Assembly (NCBI RefSeq): GCF_007954505.1
Contig: NZ_CP042412.1
Location: forward strand, 930,001-994,000
Direction of reading: 5' to 3'
Source of the DNA: Microbacterium sp. CBA3102
GTDB taxonomy: Bacteria > Actinomycetota > Actinomycetes > Actinomycetales > Microbacteriaceae
DNA length: 64,000 nucleotides
Part shown: piece by piece, positions 42,687 to 50,218 of the stretch
How the letters are laid out: each line of letters opens with the position of its first letter
Position numbering within the stretch: the first letter of the stretch is position 1
The notes under the pieces: model-generated
The model's database searches: none
What the model saw: the letters and a program-made list of their open reading frames with translations, nothing else
What the model was told of the DNA's origin: nothing
Position numbers and translations under genes: made by a program

Positions 42687-43861
42687 AGCAGCACGTCGTC
42701 ACCGTAGAACTCGTCGACGCGTTGGGGCGCGCTGTGGAGACGGTCGAACGCGCGCTCCCCGTTGATCGCCTCGCGAAGCGAGGACGAGCCCCAGAGTCGG
42801 TCTAGCGCATAGCCGACGTCTCCGGGGTCCAGTCGTTCGCCGGCATTCAGGCTGCGCACGTGTTCTGGAGCGGCGGCCCGGGCGCACTGGAGAATCGCGA
42901 GTGCAGTCCCCACAGGGTCATAGGTGCGGTAGTCGGAGATGTGCAGCTGAATGCCGCGCGCGGTTTCACCTGCGTGCTTGTGGAACACGGGCTGGAACGC
43001 GATCTCCCGGATCTGCACGCCGGGGAGGTCCCGTTCTCGAAGCGCTGCTGCGAACTCGGCGGGGAGGAAGGGCGCCCCGATCGTCTCGAAGGGGCGCGTC
43101 GTTCCGCGTCCTTCGCTCAGGGTCGTCCCCTCCACCAGTCCCGTGCCGGCGAAGGCATAGACGGAATCGAGCGTGGGGATGTTCGGCGACGGCGGTACCC
43201 AGGCCAAACCCGTCTCCGTCCAGTCGGCGGCGGGGTTCCAGTTCTCCAGAGTGATCACGCGCAGGTCGATGCTCAACCCCTCCTCCGCGAGGTCTCGGAC
43301 CGCGAACAGACGTGCGAGCTCGCCTGCTGTCAGGCCGTGTCGCTGGTGGATGTCGCTGCGTCCGACGAAACTCGTGAACCGGGATTCGCTCACACCGGGG
43401 CCGCTGAGCACCGCACCGCCGAGGGGATTGGGGCGGTCGAGGACGGTGAAGGGGAGCCCGAGGCGCGCCGCACTGCGCATGGCGTCGTACATGGTCCAGA
43501 TGTAGGTGTAGAAGCGCACCCCGATGTCCTGCATGTCGAAGACGAGCGCATCGACGCCGGACTCGAGGATCATCTCGTCGAGACGGTCTCCCTCGGCCAG
43601 ATAGGTGTCGCTGAAGGGAAGCCCTGAGCGTGCGTCTCGCTCGATGGATGTGCTCTCCCCCGCTTGGACGGAGCCGTCCAAGCCGTGTTCAGGACCGAAC
43701 AGATGCTGGAGGGGGACACCAGCACTCTGGAGGGCGTCTATGTTGCGGGAGAGGTCAGGCATCGTTCCCGTGAAGTTCGTGAGGAGGCCGATGCGCGACC
43801 CGGCGAGGAGTTGCGGCTCGCTGCTCGCACGCTCGGCTCCGATACGCGTGCGTTGTGCCAT
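42674..43861 (-). CDS. namZ: Exo-beta-N-acetylmuramidase NamZ (DUF1343 / YbbC family)
   Basis: 395 residues covering both DUF1343 parts: GSRIGLLTNFTGTMPDLSRNIDAL near the start, LFGPEHGLDGSVQAGE (about 53-68), GVDALVFDMQDIGVRFYTYIWTMYDAM (in parts, 101-128), LDRPNPLGG, WVPPSPNIPTLDSVYAFAGTGLVEGTTLSEGRGTTRPFE (in parts, 216-254) and IQLHISD. NamZ releases MurNAc from the non-reducing end of glycan strands. No signal peptide is visible, so it may act on imported disaccharides inside the cell, unlike the secreted Bacillus protein. It has its own promoter and faces the ABC operon. Confidence 0.87.
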   Translation of the reverse strand: MAQRTRIGAERASSEPQLLAGSRIGLLTNFTGTMPDLSRNIDALQSAGVPLQHLFGPEHGLDGSVQAGESTSIERDARSGLPFSDTYLAEGDRLDEMILESGVDALVFDMQDIGVRFYTYIWTMYDAMRSAARLGLPFTVLDRPNPLGGAVLSGPGVSESRFTSFVGRSDIHQRHGLTAGELARLFAVRDLAEEGLSIDLRVITLENWNPAADWTETGLAWVPPSPNIPTLDSVYAFAGTGLVEGTTLSEGRGTTRPFETIGAPFLPAEFAAALRERDLPGVQIREIAFQPVFHKHAGETARGIQLHISDYRTYDPVGTALAILQCARAAAPEHVRSLNAGERLDPGDVGYALDRLWGSSSLREAINGERAFDRLHSAPQRVDEFYGDDVLLYPR

Positions 43862-43921
43862 GAGGAACTCCCCCGTGTCGACGAGCGGTTATCTTTTTAC
43901 CAGTCTGGCACAGGCGATGAA

Positions 43922-43949
43922 TATTATGTGCAGAATCCGAAAAGGCAAG
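43922..43949 (-). promoter_or_regulatory. Sigma-70-type promoter for namZ
   Basis: On the minus strand TTGCCT (43949-43944), a 16-base spacer, and TAATAT (43927-43922) precede the namZ start by about 60 bases. The -10 lies in an AT-rich patch that stands out locally. Confidence 0.55.
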
Positions 43950-43973
43950 GCCCGCCCGTGACCACCCGCGCGC

Positions 43974-44309
43974 TCAGGAAGCGTCGGCGACGGTGGGGTC
44001 CCAGCGACGGTGGCGCTGGGTCTCGTCCAGCAGGCCCCACACGGCAGAGGTCAGCTCGGGGTACTCCAGGGCGATCTGTCGCAGCACCCGATAGTGCCGG
44101 GCGGCATTGGGTCGCACGCCGTCGTTCGCGTTGATGTTGTCGGCCCGGAGGAGGTACACGACGAGCTCGTCGATGCTCGGCAGGTCTTCCATGAACTCCC
44201 AGGGGTCTTCGCCCCCGAGAAGACGCTCCTGGATGAGAACCGCGAGTTCGTCAGCCGCCTCGGCGCGCAGCACTTCCAGGCTGGCACGGCGCTGTACGGA
44301 CTCGGACAT
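43974..44309 (-). CDS. Small acidic conserved-looking protein, unknown
   Basis: 111 residues, soluble, mostly helical, rich in Glu/Asp and Leu: RASLEVLRAEAADELAVLIQERLLGGEDPWEFMEDLPSIDELVVYLLRADN (in parts) followed by RHYRVLRQIALEYPELTSAVWGLLDE. I do not recognise a domain. It begins 9 bases after the MFS gene ends on the same strand and is probably cotranscribed. Its real coding nature is supported by regular codon use and a clear start. Confidence 0.65.
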   Translation of the reverse strand: MSESVQRRASLEVLRAEAADELAVLIQERLLGGEDPWEFMEDLPSIDELVVYLLRADNINANDGVRPNAARHYRVLRQIALEYPELTSAVWGLLDETQRHRRWDPTVADAS

Positions 44310-44318
44310 GCGTCAAGC

Positions 44319-45767
44319 CTACGTCTCCCGTACGACCTTCCGGCGCCGTACGGCCAGTTCATCGCTCATCTCCTCGAGCTCCTTGCCCTTCGTCTCCGGC
44401 ACCTTGAAGAACACGAAGAAGAACGAGAGGAGAGCGAAGAACGCATAGAACCCGTAGGCGAACGTGAGTCCGATCTCCGCAAACGCGGGGAACGTCGTCG
44501 AGATGAAGAAGTTGGCCACCCACTGGGCCGCGGCGGCGACGGCGAGAGCTCCCGCGCGGATCGAATTGGGGAAGATCTCGCCGAGGAGGACCCACACCAA
44601 CGGACCCCAGCTCGCCCCGAAGAAGACCACGAAACCGTTCGCGCAGATCAAGGCGATGGTCGCCCAGGGGTCAGGGAGGGTCGCCGTCCCCTGCGCATCG
44701 AGTGTCCCGAACGAGAACGCGAGCGCCATGAGTCCCAGCGTCACGGTCATACCGACCGAGCCGACGAGCAGCATGATGCGCCGGCCGACCCTGTCGACGA
44801 GGAGGATGGCGACGATGGTCACCACGATGTTCGTGACCGACGTGATCACCGACGTGAGCAATGCGCTGGATTCGTCGAAGCCGACCGACTGCCACAGGGT
44901 TGTCGAGTAGTAGAAGATCACGTTGATGCCCACGAACTGCTGGAACACCGAGAGCAGGATCCCCACCCAGACGATCGGCTTGAGGCCGAGACGGCTTCCG
45001 CGCAGGTCGCGCAGCGACTCCGAGCGTTCGGTGTCGATCGTGCCGGTGATCTCCGTGATCTTCGCATCGACGTCGATCGTCCCCGTGACGGTCTCCAGCA
45101 CCTCTGCGGCACGCTTCAACTCGCCCTTGCGCACCAGGTAGCGCGGTGATTCCGGCAGACGCAGCGACATGATGCCGTAGACCAGCGCGGGGATGGCCTC
45201 GACGATGAACATCCAGCGCCACGCGGTGAGTCCCCACAGCGGCTGATCCGCGGCCCCGGCGAGGCCCGCGAGCAGAGCATCGGAGAGCAGCGCGGCGAAG
45301 ATACCGGTCACGATCGCGAGTTGCTGCAGTGACCCCAGACGACCACGAATCGCGGCCGGCGATACCTCGGCGATGTAGGCCGGGGCGATGACGGATGCCG
45401 CACCCACCCCGATTCCGCCGATCACACGCCAGACGATCAGGTCGACGACACTGAACGCGAGCCCGGAACCGATCGCGGAGACGAAGAACAGCGTCGCAGC
45501 GCCCACCATCACCGGGATGCGTCCGTACTTGTTGGACACCGGTCCGGCGAACCATGCACCGACCGCACAGCCGATCAACGCCGACGACACCGCGAAGCCC
45601 TTGAGAGCCGTTCCGAGATCGAATCCCGAGACGTCACCCGCGAGCGCGTCGACGGCGCCGTTGATCACCGCGGTATCGAAACCGAACAGGAATCCGCCCA
45701 ACGCCGCGGCGATACTGACCGCGATCACACGGCGTTGGACGCTTGCGGAACCCTCTGCTGCGGACAT
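44319..45767 (-). CDS. MFS sugar porter (proton symporter)
   Basis: 482-residue sugar-porter family transporter with twelve helices. Signatures: AAALGGFLFGFDTAVINGAVDAL (helix 1), the helix-5 region GRLGSLQQLAIVTGIFAALL, PESPRYLVRKG in the central loop (about 220-230), QQFVGINVIFYYSTTLWQSVG after helix 7 and VPETKGKELEEM at the C-terminus. It would import a hexose, pentose or inositol. ATG 45767 was chosen over a longer frame because the family's N-terminus begins just after it. Confidence 0.93.
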   Translation of the reverse strand: MSAAEGSASVQRRVIAVSIAAALGGFLFGFDTAVINGAVDALAGDVSGFDLGTALKGFAVSSALIGCAVGAWFAGPVSNKYGRIPVMVGAATLFFVSAIGSGLAFSVVDLIVWRVIGGIGVGAASVIAPAYIAEVSPAAIRGRLGSLQQLAIVTGIFAALLSDALLAGLAGAADQPLWGLTAWRWMFIVEAIPALVYGIMSLRLPESPRYLVRKGELKRAAEVLETVTGTIDVDAKITEITGTIDTERSESLRDLRGSRLGLKPIVWVGILLSVFQQFVGINVIFYYSTTLWQSVGFDESSALLTSVITSVTNIVVTIVAILLVDRVGRRIMLLVGSVGMTVTLGLMALAFSFGTLDAQGTATLPDPWATIALICANGFVVFFGASWGPLVWVLLGEIFPNSIRAGALAVAAAAQWVANFFISTTFPAFAEIGLTFAYGFYAFFALLSFFFVFFKVPETKGKELEEMSDELAVRRRKVVRET

Positions 45768-45829
45768 GACATTCCCCCCTCGTCGTCGAGATGACGCGAG
45801 TCTAAGGGACCGAAACGGCCCCGGGGATG

Positions 45830-46804
45830 TCATCGCGCCGAGCCGTAGCCGCTTTCGCCGAGCTCCTCGAGGATCCGATTGAGGTCCTGGATGGAAGCGA
45901 AATCAATCGTGACCTGGCCTTTACGAGCGCCGAGGGCGATCTTGACCCGTGTGTTCAGTCGGTCGCCGAGTTTGCCGGCCACCTCGTCGAGATACGCGCG
46001 GCGCGCCCCCGGGGTCGCCTTCGCCGACTTGCCGGCGGCCGGCTGCGCCTTCGCCGCCTCCTCCGTCGCGCGCACCGAAAGGTCTTCGTTCACGACCTTG
46101 TCGGCGAGGCGCTGCATCGACTCCGGAGTCTCGAGGCTGAGGATCGCGCGGGCATGTCCAGCCGTGAGCACTCCGGCTGCGACCCTCTGCTGCACGGGGA
46201 CGGGCAGCTTGAGCAGACGGATGGTGTTGCTGATCTGCGGACGCGAGCGACCGATCCGTGTGGCGAGCTCTTCCTGGGTGATGCCGAAGTCATCGAGCAG
46301 TTGCTGGTATGCCGACGCTTCTTCCAGCGGATTCAGCTCGGAGCGGTGCAGGTTCTCCAGGAGGGCGTCGCGCAAAAGGTCTTCATCGGCGGTGTCGCGG
46401 ACGATCGCGGGGATGACGTCGAGACCGGCCTCACGTGCGGCACGGGTACGCCGCTCCCCCATGATGAGCTCGTAGTCGCCTGTCGCGTTCTTGCGGACGA
46501 CCACGGGCTGCAGCACACCGAACTCGCGGACGCTGTGCACGAGTTCCGCCAGGTCATCGGCATCGAAATGCGTACGCGGCTGTCGGGGGTTCGCGACGAT
46601 CGAGTTCGGATCCACCTGGATCAGGTGGATTCCGGGCACCTCTTCGAGCTCAGGAGTCTCGGAATCCGGACCGATCGTCGCCTCCGTCTCCGCCGGTCGC
46701 AGACTGGATCCGGGGAAGAAGACGTCGACGGGACGCTCCGCCTGATCTGCGGTGGGGATCAGCGCCCCGATTCCCCGACCCAGCCCTGTGCGCTTCGCCA
46801 TCAT
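45830..46804 (-). CDS. parB: Chromosome-partitioning protein ParB
   Basis: 324-residue CTPase/DNA-binding protein that loads on parS and spreads. N-terminal MAKRTGLGRGIGALIP, CTP-binding box NPRQPR and GERRTRAAREAGL (about 130-165), HTH LATRIGRSRPQISNTIRLLKLP (about 205-226), GHARAIL and a C-terminal dimerisation end. ATG 46804 overlaps the parA stop (ATGA); a second ATG follows directly. Its targets are the eight parS sites just upstream of parA. Confidence 0.95.
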   Translation of the reverse strand: MMAKRTGLGRGIGALIPTADQAERPVDVFFPGSSLRPAETEATIGPDSETPELEEVPGIHLIQVDPNSIVANPRQPRTHFDADDLAELVHSVREFGVLQPVVVRKNATGDYELIMGERRTRAAREAGLDVIPAIVRDTADEDLLRDALLENLHRSELNPLEEASAYQQLLDDFGITQEELATRIGRSRPQISNTIRLLKLPVPVQQRVAAGVLTAGHARAILSLETPESMQRLADKVVNEDLSVRATEEAAKAQPAAGKSAKATPGARRAYLDEVAGKLGDRLNTRVKIALGARKGQVTIDFASIQDLNRILEELGESGYGSAR

Positions 46805-47727
46805 TTCTCCTTGCTCTGCGTCGCGATGCGCGACGCGATCTCGACGGCAGCCTCGCGGTAGGCGATCGCGCCGGCGGACTGCCCATCGTAGGCGATCACC
46901 GTCTGGCCGAAACTCGGGGCCTCCGATACTCGGACGGACCGAGGGATCACCGTCTCCAGCACCTGATCCGGGAAGTGTGTGCGCACTTCTTCCGCGACCT
47001 GCTGCGCGAGGCGCGTCCGTCCGTCGAACATGGTCAGCAGGATCGTCGAGAGGTGAAGAGCCGGGTTCAGGTGCTTCTGGATCATCTGGATGCTCCCGAG
47101 GAGCTGGCTCAGACCCTCCAGCGCGTAGTACTCGCATTGGATCGGGATGAAGACCTCGGATGCGGCCGTGAACGCATTGATGGTGAGCAGTCCGAGCGAA
47201 GGAGGGCAGTCGATGATGACGAAATCCATCGCGTTCTCGAGGAGGTAGTCCTCCAGTGCTCGACGAAGGCGGTGCTCCCTCGCCACCTGGGCGACCAACT
47301 CGATCTCCGCGCCCGCCAAGTGGATGGTGCTGGGTGCGCAGAAGAGGTTGGGGTCTTCCGGGCTCGGCTGCACGATCTCCGCGAGAGGGAACTCGTCGAT
47401 CAGGACGTCATAGACACTGGGGGTGTCCGCGCTATGGGGAACCCCCAGGGCAGTGGAGGCGTTTCCCTGCGGGTCGAGGTCGATGACCAGCACCTTCGCC
47501 CCCAGGCCAGCAAGCGCCGAGGCGATGTTGACAGCCGACGTGGTCTTGCCGACGCCGCCCTTCTGGTTGGAGACGGTCAGGACTCGGGTGTCCCCCGTGA
47601 ACTCCACCTTCGCTGCCTCAAGCGCGCGCCTCCGGGCAGAGAGGTCGGCGAGTTCCCGCGCGAGCGGTGTGTCCATCCCGAACGATTCGTTCGCCGATGT
47701 CTTCTCGGACTGTTTCACGTGAAACAT
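46801..47727 (-). CDS. parA: Chromosome-partitioning ATPase ParA (Soj)
   Basis: 308-residue Walker-type ATPase that segregates origins with ParB. Deviant Walker A KGGVGKTT at 56-63, Walker A' VLVIDLDPQGNASTALG, and Walker B IIDCPPSLGLLTINA are present. Remarkably its first codons ATG TTT CAC GTG AAA CAG form a full parS site, so the N-terminus reads MFHVKQ. If that N-terminal extension is unwanted, an in-frame Met at residue 18 is an alternative start. parB is coupled downstream. Confidence 0.94.
   Translation of the reverse strand: MFHVKQSEKTSANESFGMDTPLARELADLSARRRALEAAKVEFTGDTRVLTVSNQKGGVGKTTSAVNIASALAGLGAKVLVIDLDPQGNASTALGVPHSADTPSVYDVLIDEFPLAEIVQPSPEDPNLFCAPSTIHLAGAEIELVAQVAREHRLRRALEDYLLENAMDFVIIDCPPSLGLLTINAFTAASEVFIPIQCEYYALEGLSQLLGSIQMIQKHLNPALHLSTILLTMFDGRTRLAQQVAEEVRTHFPDQVLETVIPRSVRVSEAPSFGQTVIAYDGQSAGAIAYREAAVEIASRIATQSKEK
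47711..47726. other. parS site 1 (inside parA start)
   Basis: Exact 16-mer TGTTTCACGTGAAACA overlapping codons 1-6 of parA. Confidence 0.9.
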
Positions 47728-47833
47728 CCACTCCTTTCGGGGCCGCGTTCCACTCTAATCGCACGGGGCGACGTTCGACGACGACGAGGCTCTCCCGCCC
47801 TCGTCACGGCTCTTCGGAGAAGGTCCCGACGGT

Positions 47834-47849
47834 CGTTTCACGTGAAACA
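47834..47849. other. parS site 2
   Basis: CGTTTCACGTGAAACA, one base different from the 16-mer consensus at the outer position. Confidence 0.85.
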
Positions 47850-48044
47850 TCGCGCGTCGACATATCGATAGGAGTGGCCCTCCCCCAGGGCAATCTCCTC
47901 GATGATCCGATGTTTCACCCGCTTTCCGCGCACTGACCGTCACCCGCCCCGTTCGCGTCCCACGTCGGATCGAACTCCGTCTTCTCGCCCCCTCTCGCCC
48001 GAGCGCGCCGGCAGCGTCAGGACTCGGACAGTCGCATCAGTGGA

Positions 48045-48060
48045 TGTTTCACGTGAAGCG
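48045..48060. other. parS site 3 (degenerate)
   Basis: TGTTTCACGTGAAGCG, two mismatches in the right arm; the weakest of the set. Confidence 0.65.
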
Positions 48061-48303
48061 TTGTTCTGAACCGGGGATAGAGGGCCACCGACGGGCGAGC
48101 ACCCCGACGCCTGCGAGGAATGAGAGGTCAGCGTGCACGCGACCACGAGCGCACCGATGCGCCCCAGGGATGGCACACGACGAACACAGATGCCCCGGAC
48201 GGCCTTCCCGAGCTGCACGGAAGCGCAGTCCCAACGATGGAGCGGGCGGGATACGCCTACATGCGACCAGCGGCAGAGGAAACGCACTCAGCTCGTCAGG
48301 CAC

Positions 48304-48319
48304 AGTTTCACGTGAAACA
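48304..48319. other. parS site 4
   Basis: AGTTTCACGTGAAACA, one outer mismatch to consensus. Confidence 0.85.
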
Positions 48320-48557
48320 TCCTCCCGCCCAGCCGTGGATACCGCACATGGAGACCACGGAAGCCCACAAGAAGGCGAGAGGGGGTCGTCATGCAGCACA
48401 AGCCTCTCAGTGCATGGCAGAGTGAATCTCCCAACGAACCACGAAGATCGGATCAGGCGTCCCCGACCACAGGGAGGGAAGTATCGAAACGGTGCGTGCC
48501 GCCACGATCTCCTACTGTGCGGCGATACCGAGAATGTGGGGCCGCTCTGCCGGGCGC

Positions 48558-48573
48558 CGTTTCACGTGAAACA
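48558..48573. other. parS site 5
   Basis: CGTTTCACGTGAAACA, one outer mismatch to consensus. Confidence 0.85.
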
Positions 48574-48748
48574 TCATCAAGCGGCACCGCTCTGTGAGCT
48601 GAGCACCGACGACTCCTCGCAAGAATCGCCGCGGTCTTCAGTGCCCAGGAGCAGACCACGCCCCTACGCAGACGTCACGTTCCGTTCTCAGCCCTCCCCT
48701 AGACGGGCGCCGGCACCACAGCACCCCGGTCCGAGGGACTGGCGTCTC

Positions 48749-48764
48749 CGTTTCACGTGAAACA
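48749..48764. other. parS site 6
   Basis: CGTTTCACGTGAAACA, one outer mismatch to consensus. Confidence 0.85.
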
Positions 48765-49021
48765 TCGTCGCAAAGCAAGCACTCCGACAGTGTCGCCTCA
48801 GCGGCTCGAATCGCAACGACACCGGAGCATCCACGACGATGCCTGCCTGAACGGCTCGCCTGGTCCACACCGACAGCTGAACGCGACATTCACACCGTCC
48901 GCTCCTCCGCGATGCCGCGTCGACGCGGATCCCTCAAGCGCAGGTCGGTGCTCTATCCGAGAGACCCTCCACCGGAACCAGAAGGCCCAAGGCCTCGTGA
49001 CCGCGAACTCCACCGCAGACA

Positions 49022-49055
49022 AAGGCGGGGTGTTTCACGTGAAACACCCCGCCTT
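49022..49055 (-). terminator. rsmG terminator hairpin fused to parS
   Basis: A perfect 34-base palindrome (17-base arms, centre at 49038/49039) begins 14 bases after the rsmG stop on the minus strand and is followed by TTTGTC. As RNA it would form a strong terminator-like stem; as DNA its core is parS site 7. Confidence 0.65.
49031..49046. other. parS site 7 (centre of a 34-bp palindrome)
   Basis: Exact TGTTTCACGTGAAACA, extended on both sides by AAGGCGGGG/CCCCGCCTT into a perfect palindrome. Confidence 0.9.
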
Positions 49056-49069
49056 GAAATCAGGAGGAA

Positions 49070-49693
49070 CTACCGAACGCGGGCGCGAACCACGCGGGTC
49101 GTCTCGGTGAGAACACCCTCACCCAGCACTTCCACTCGCACGTCCGACAGACGGAACTTCTTGATCTGCTTCTGGGCCGCTTCGATCTCGTTCGCGGCGT
49201 TCATCCCCTTGAGCAAGGCAAGCTCTCCGCCGTCGCGCACGAGTGGGGCAGTGAGAGGGATGAGCGTACGCAAAGCGCTGACCGCCCTCGCCGTGACGAC
49301 ATCGAAACCCTCGGCGGGATGAACATCCTCGGCACGCGCACGCTGCACCACGACATTGGCCAGTCCCAGCGCCTCCACCTGCTCGGTGAGCCACGTGACC
49401 CGACGCTCCATCGGTTCGACGAGAGTCCACTTCACATCAGGACGCGCGATCGCGAGCACAATGCCCGGGAGGCCGGCCCCGGATCCGATGTCAGCGACCG
49501 AACCGTGGAAGAGCGGAGCAGCGATCACACTGTTGAGGATGTGCCGCGTCCACAGGCGCGGAAGCTCGAGCGGTCCGATCAGACCCCTCTCCTCACCCTC
49601 ACGTGCGAGCGAAGCCGTGAAAGCTCGAGCGAGATCGATGCGGTCACCGAAGAGTTCCGCGGCGACCGCAGGCTCGCTTTCGATCTCAGTCAT
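49070..49693 (-). CDS. rsmG: 16S rRNA (guanine527-N7)-methyltransferase RsmG (GidB)
   Basis: 207-residue SAM methyltransferase acting on 16S rRNA. ELPRLWTRHILNSV (44-57) and the SAM motif VADIGSGAGLPGIVLA (66-81) are the family signature, with VEPMERRVTWLTE and VTARAVSALRTLIPL after it. Loss of this enzyme in other bacteria gives low-level streptomycin resistance. It lies downstream of khpB with a parS site in the gap. Confidence 0.95.
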   Translation of the reverse strand: MTEIESEPAVAAELFGDRIDLARAFTASLAREGEERGLIGPLELPRLWTRHILNSVIAAPLFHGSVADIGSGAGLPGIVLAIARPDVKWTLVEPMERRVTWLTEQVEALGLANVVVQRARAEDVHPAEGFDVVTARAVSALRTLIPLTAPLVRDGGELALLKGMNAANEIEAAQKQIKKFRLSDVRVEVLGEGVLTETTRVVRARVR

Positions 49694-49710
49694 CTTCAGT
49701 TTCCGAACGA

Positions 49711-49726
49711 TGTTTCACGTGAAACA
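49711..49726. other. parS site 8 (between rsmG and khpB)
   Basis: Exact TGTTTCACGTGAAACA filling most of the 33-base gap between the rsmG start and the khpB stop. Confidence 0.9.
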
Positions 49727-50218
49727 TCAACGACGACGAAGGACCGTGTGGCGGTCAGCGCCCTCACCGTACGACTCCGACACCAAGCCACGCTCAGCCG
49801 CGATATCGTGCACCAGCTTGCGCTCATAGCTCGACATCGACGGCAGTGAAGCCTGCGAGGAGCCTTCATCGAGCTTCGCGGCCGCTGCATCGACCAGTGT
49901 CTCGAGCTGCCGACGGCGCGTGTCACGCGAGCCGGCGATGTCGAGGATCAAGCGGGAGAATGACCCCGTCTTGCTCTGCACCGCGAGGCGGGTGAGCTCC
50001 TGAAGCGCCTGCACCGTGTCCGGGGCAGAGAGAAGAGCGAGGCCATCGCCCTCCGCCTCCACCGAGACATACGCGCGCCCCTGACGCACGTCGAGGTTCA
50101 GGTCACCGTCGATGTCCGCGATGTCGAGGAGTTCCTCGAGGTAGTCCGCGGCGACGTCGCCTTCGTTCTCGAGCTGAGCCACGGTGGGCTCGGAGCTCTC
50201 GGTCATGGTTTCACTCAT
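49727..50218 (-). CDS. khpB: RNA-binding protein KhpB (Jag), KH plus R3H domains
   Basis: 163 residues. An acidic N-terminus precedes the KH-like part (ADYLEELLDIADIDGDLNLDV onward, about 24-95: LSAPDTVQALQELTRLAV) and the R3H domain SFSRLILDIAGSRDTRRRQLETLV then MSSYERKLVHDIAAERGLVSESYGEGADRHTVLRR (in parts). It lacks the Jag N-terminal domain. Start ATG overlaps the yidC stop (ATGA). Its RNA-binding role in cell-wall and division control is known from firmicutes. Confidence 0.92.
   Translation of the reverse strand: MSETMTESSEPTVAQLENEGDVAADYLEELLDIADIDGDLNLDVRQGRAYVSVEAEGDGLALLSAPDTVQALQELTRLAVQSKTGSFSRLILDIAGSRDTRRRQLETLVDAAAAKLDEGSSQASLPSMSSYERKLVHDIAAERGLVSESYGEGADRHTVLRRR

Larger units (their letters stand above)
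47728..49069. other. Gene-free centromere-like region with clustered parS
   Basis: About 1.34 kb between parA and rsmG holds parS sites 2-7 at spacings of about 190-280 bases and no convincing gene. Open frames here have no ribosome-binding sites, no recognisable domains, and several merely start with the MFHVK encoded by parS itself. No RNA gene signature was seen. The region probably serves as the ParB loading platform; parA promoter elements must lie near 47.75-47.9 kb but none is clear. Confidence 0.75.

Noticed and set aside
48044-48760. Open frame of 238 codons beginning MFHVKR in the parA-rsmG gap
   Set aside because: The MFHVK start is only the translation of parS; no ribosome-binding site, no domain, and equally long frames exist on the other strand.
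47711-49726. parS repeats as transposon ends or IS terminal repeats
   Set aside because: They match the universal parS sequence, are symmetric, and lie beside parAB with no transposase.
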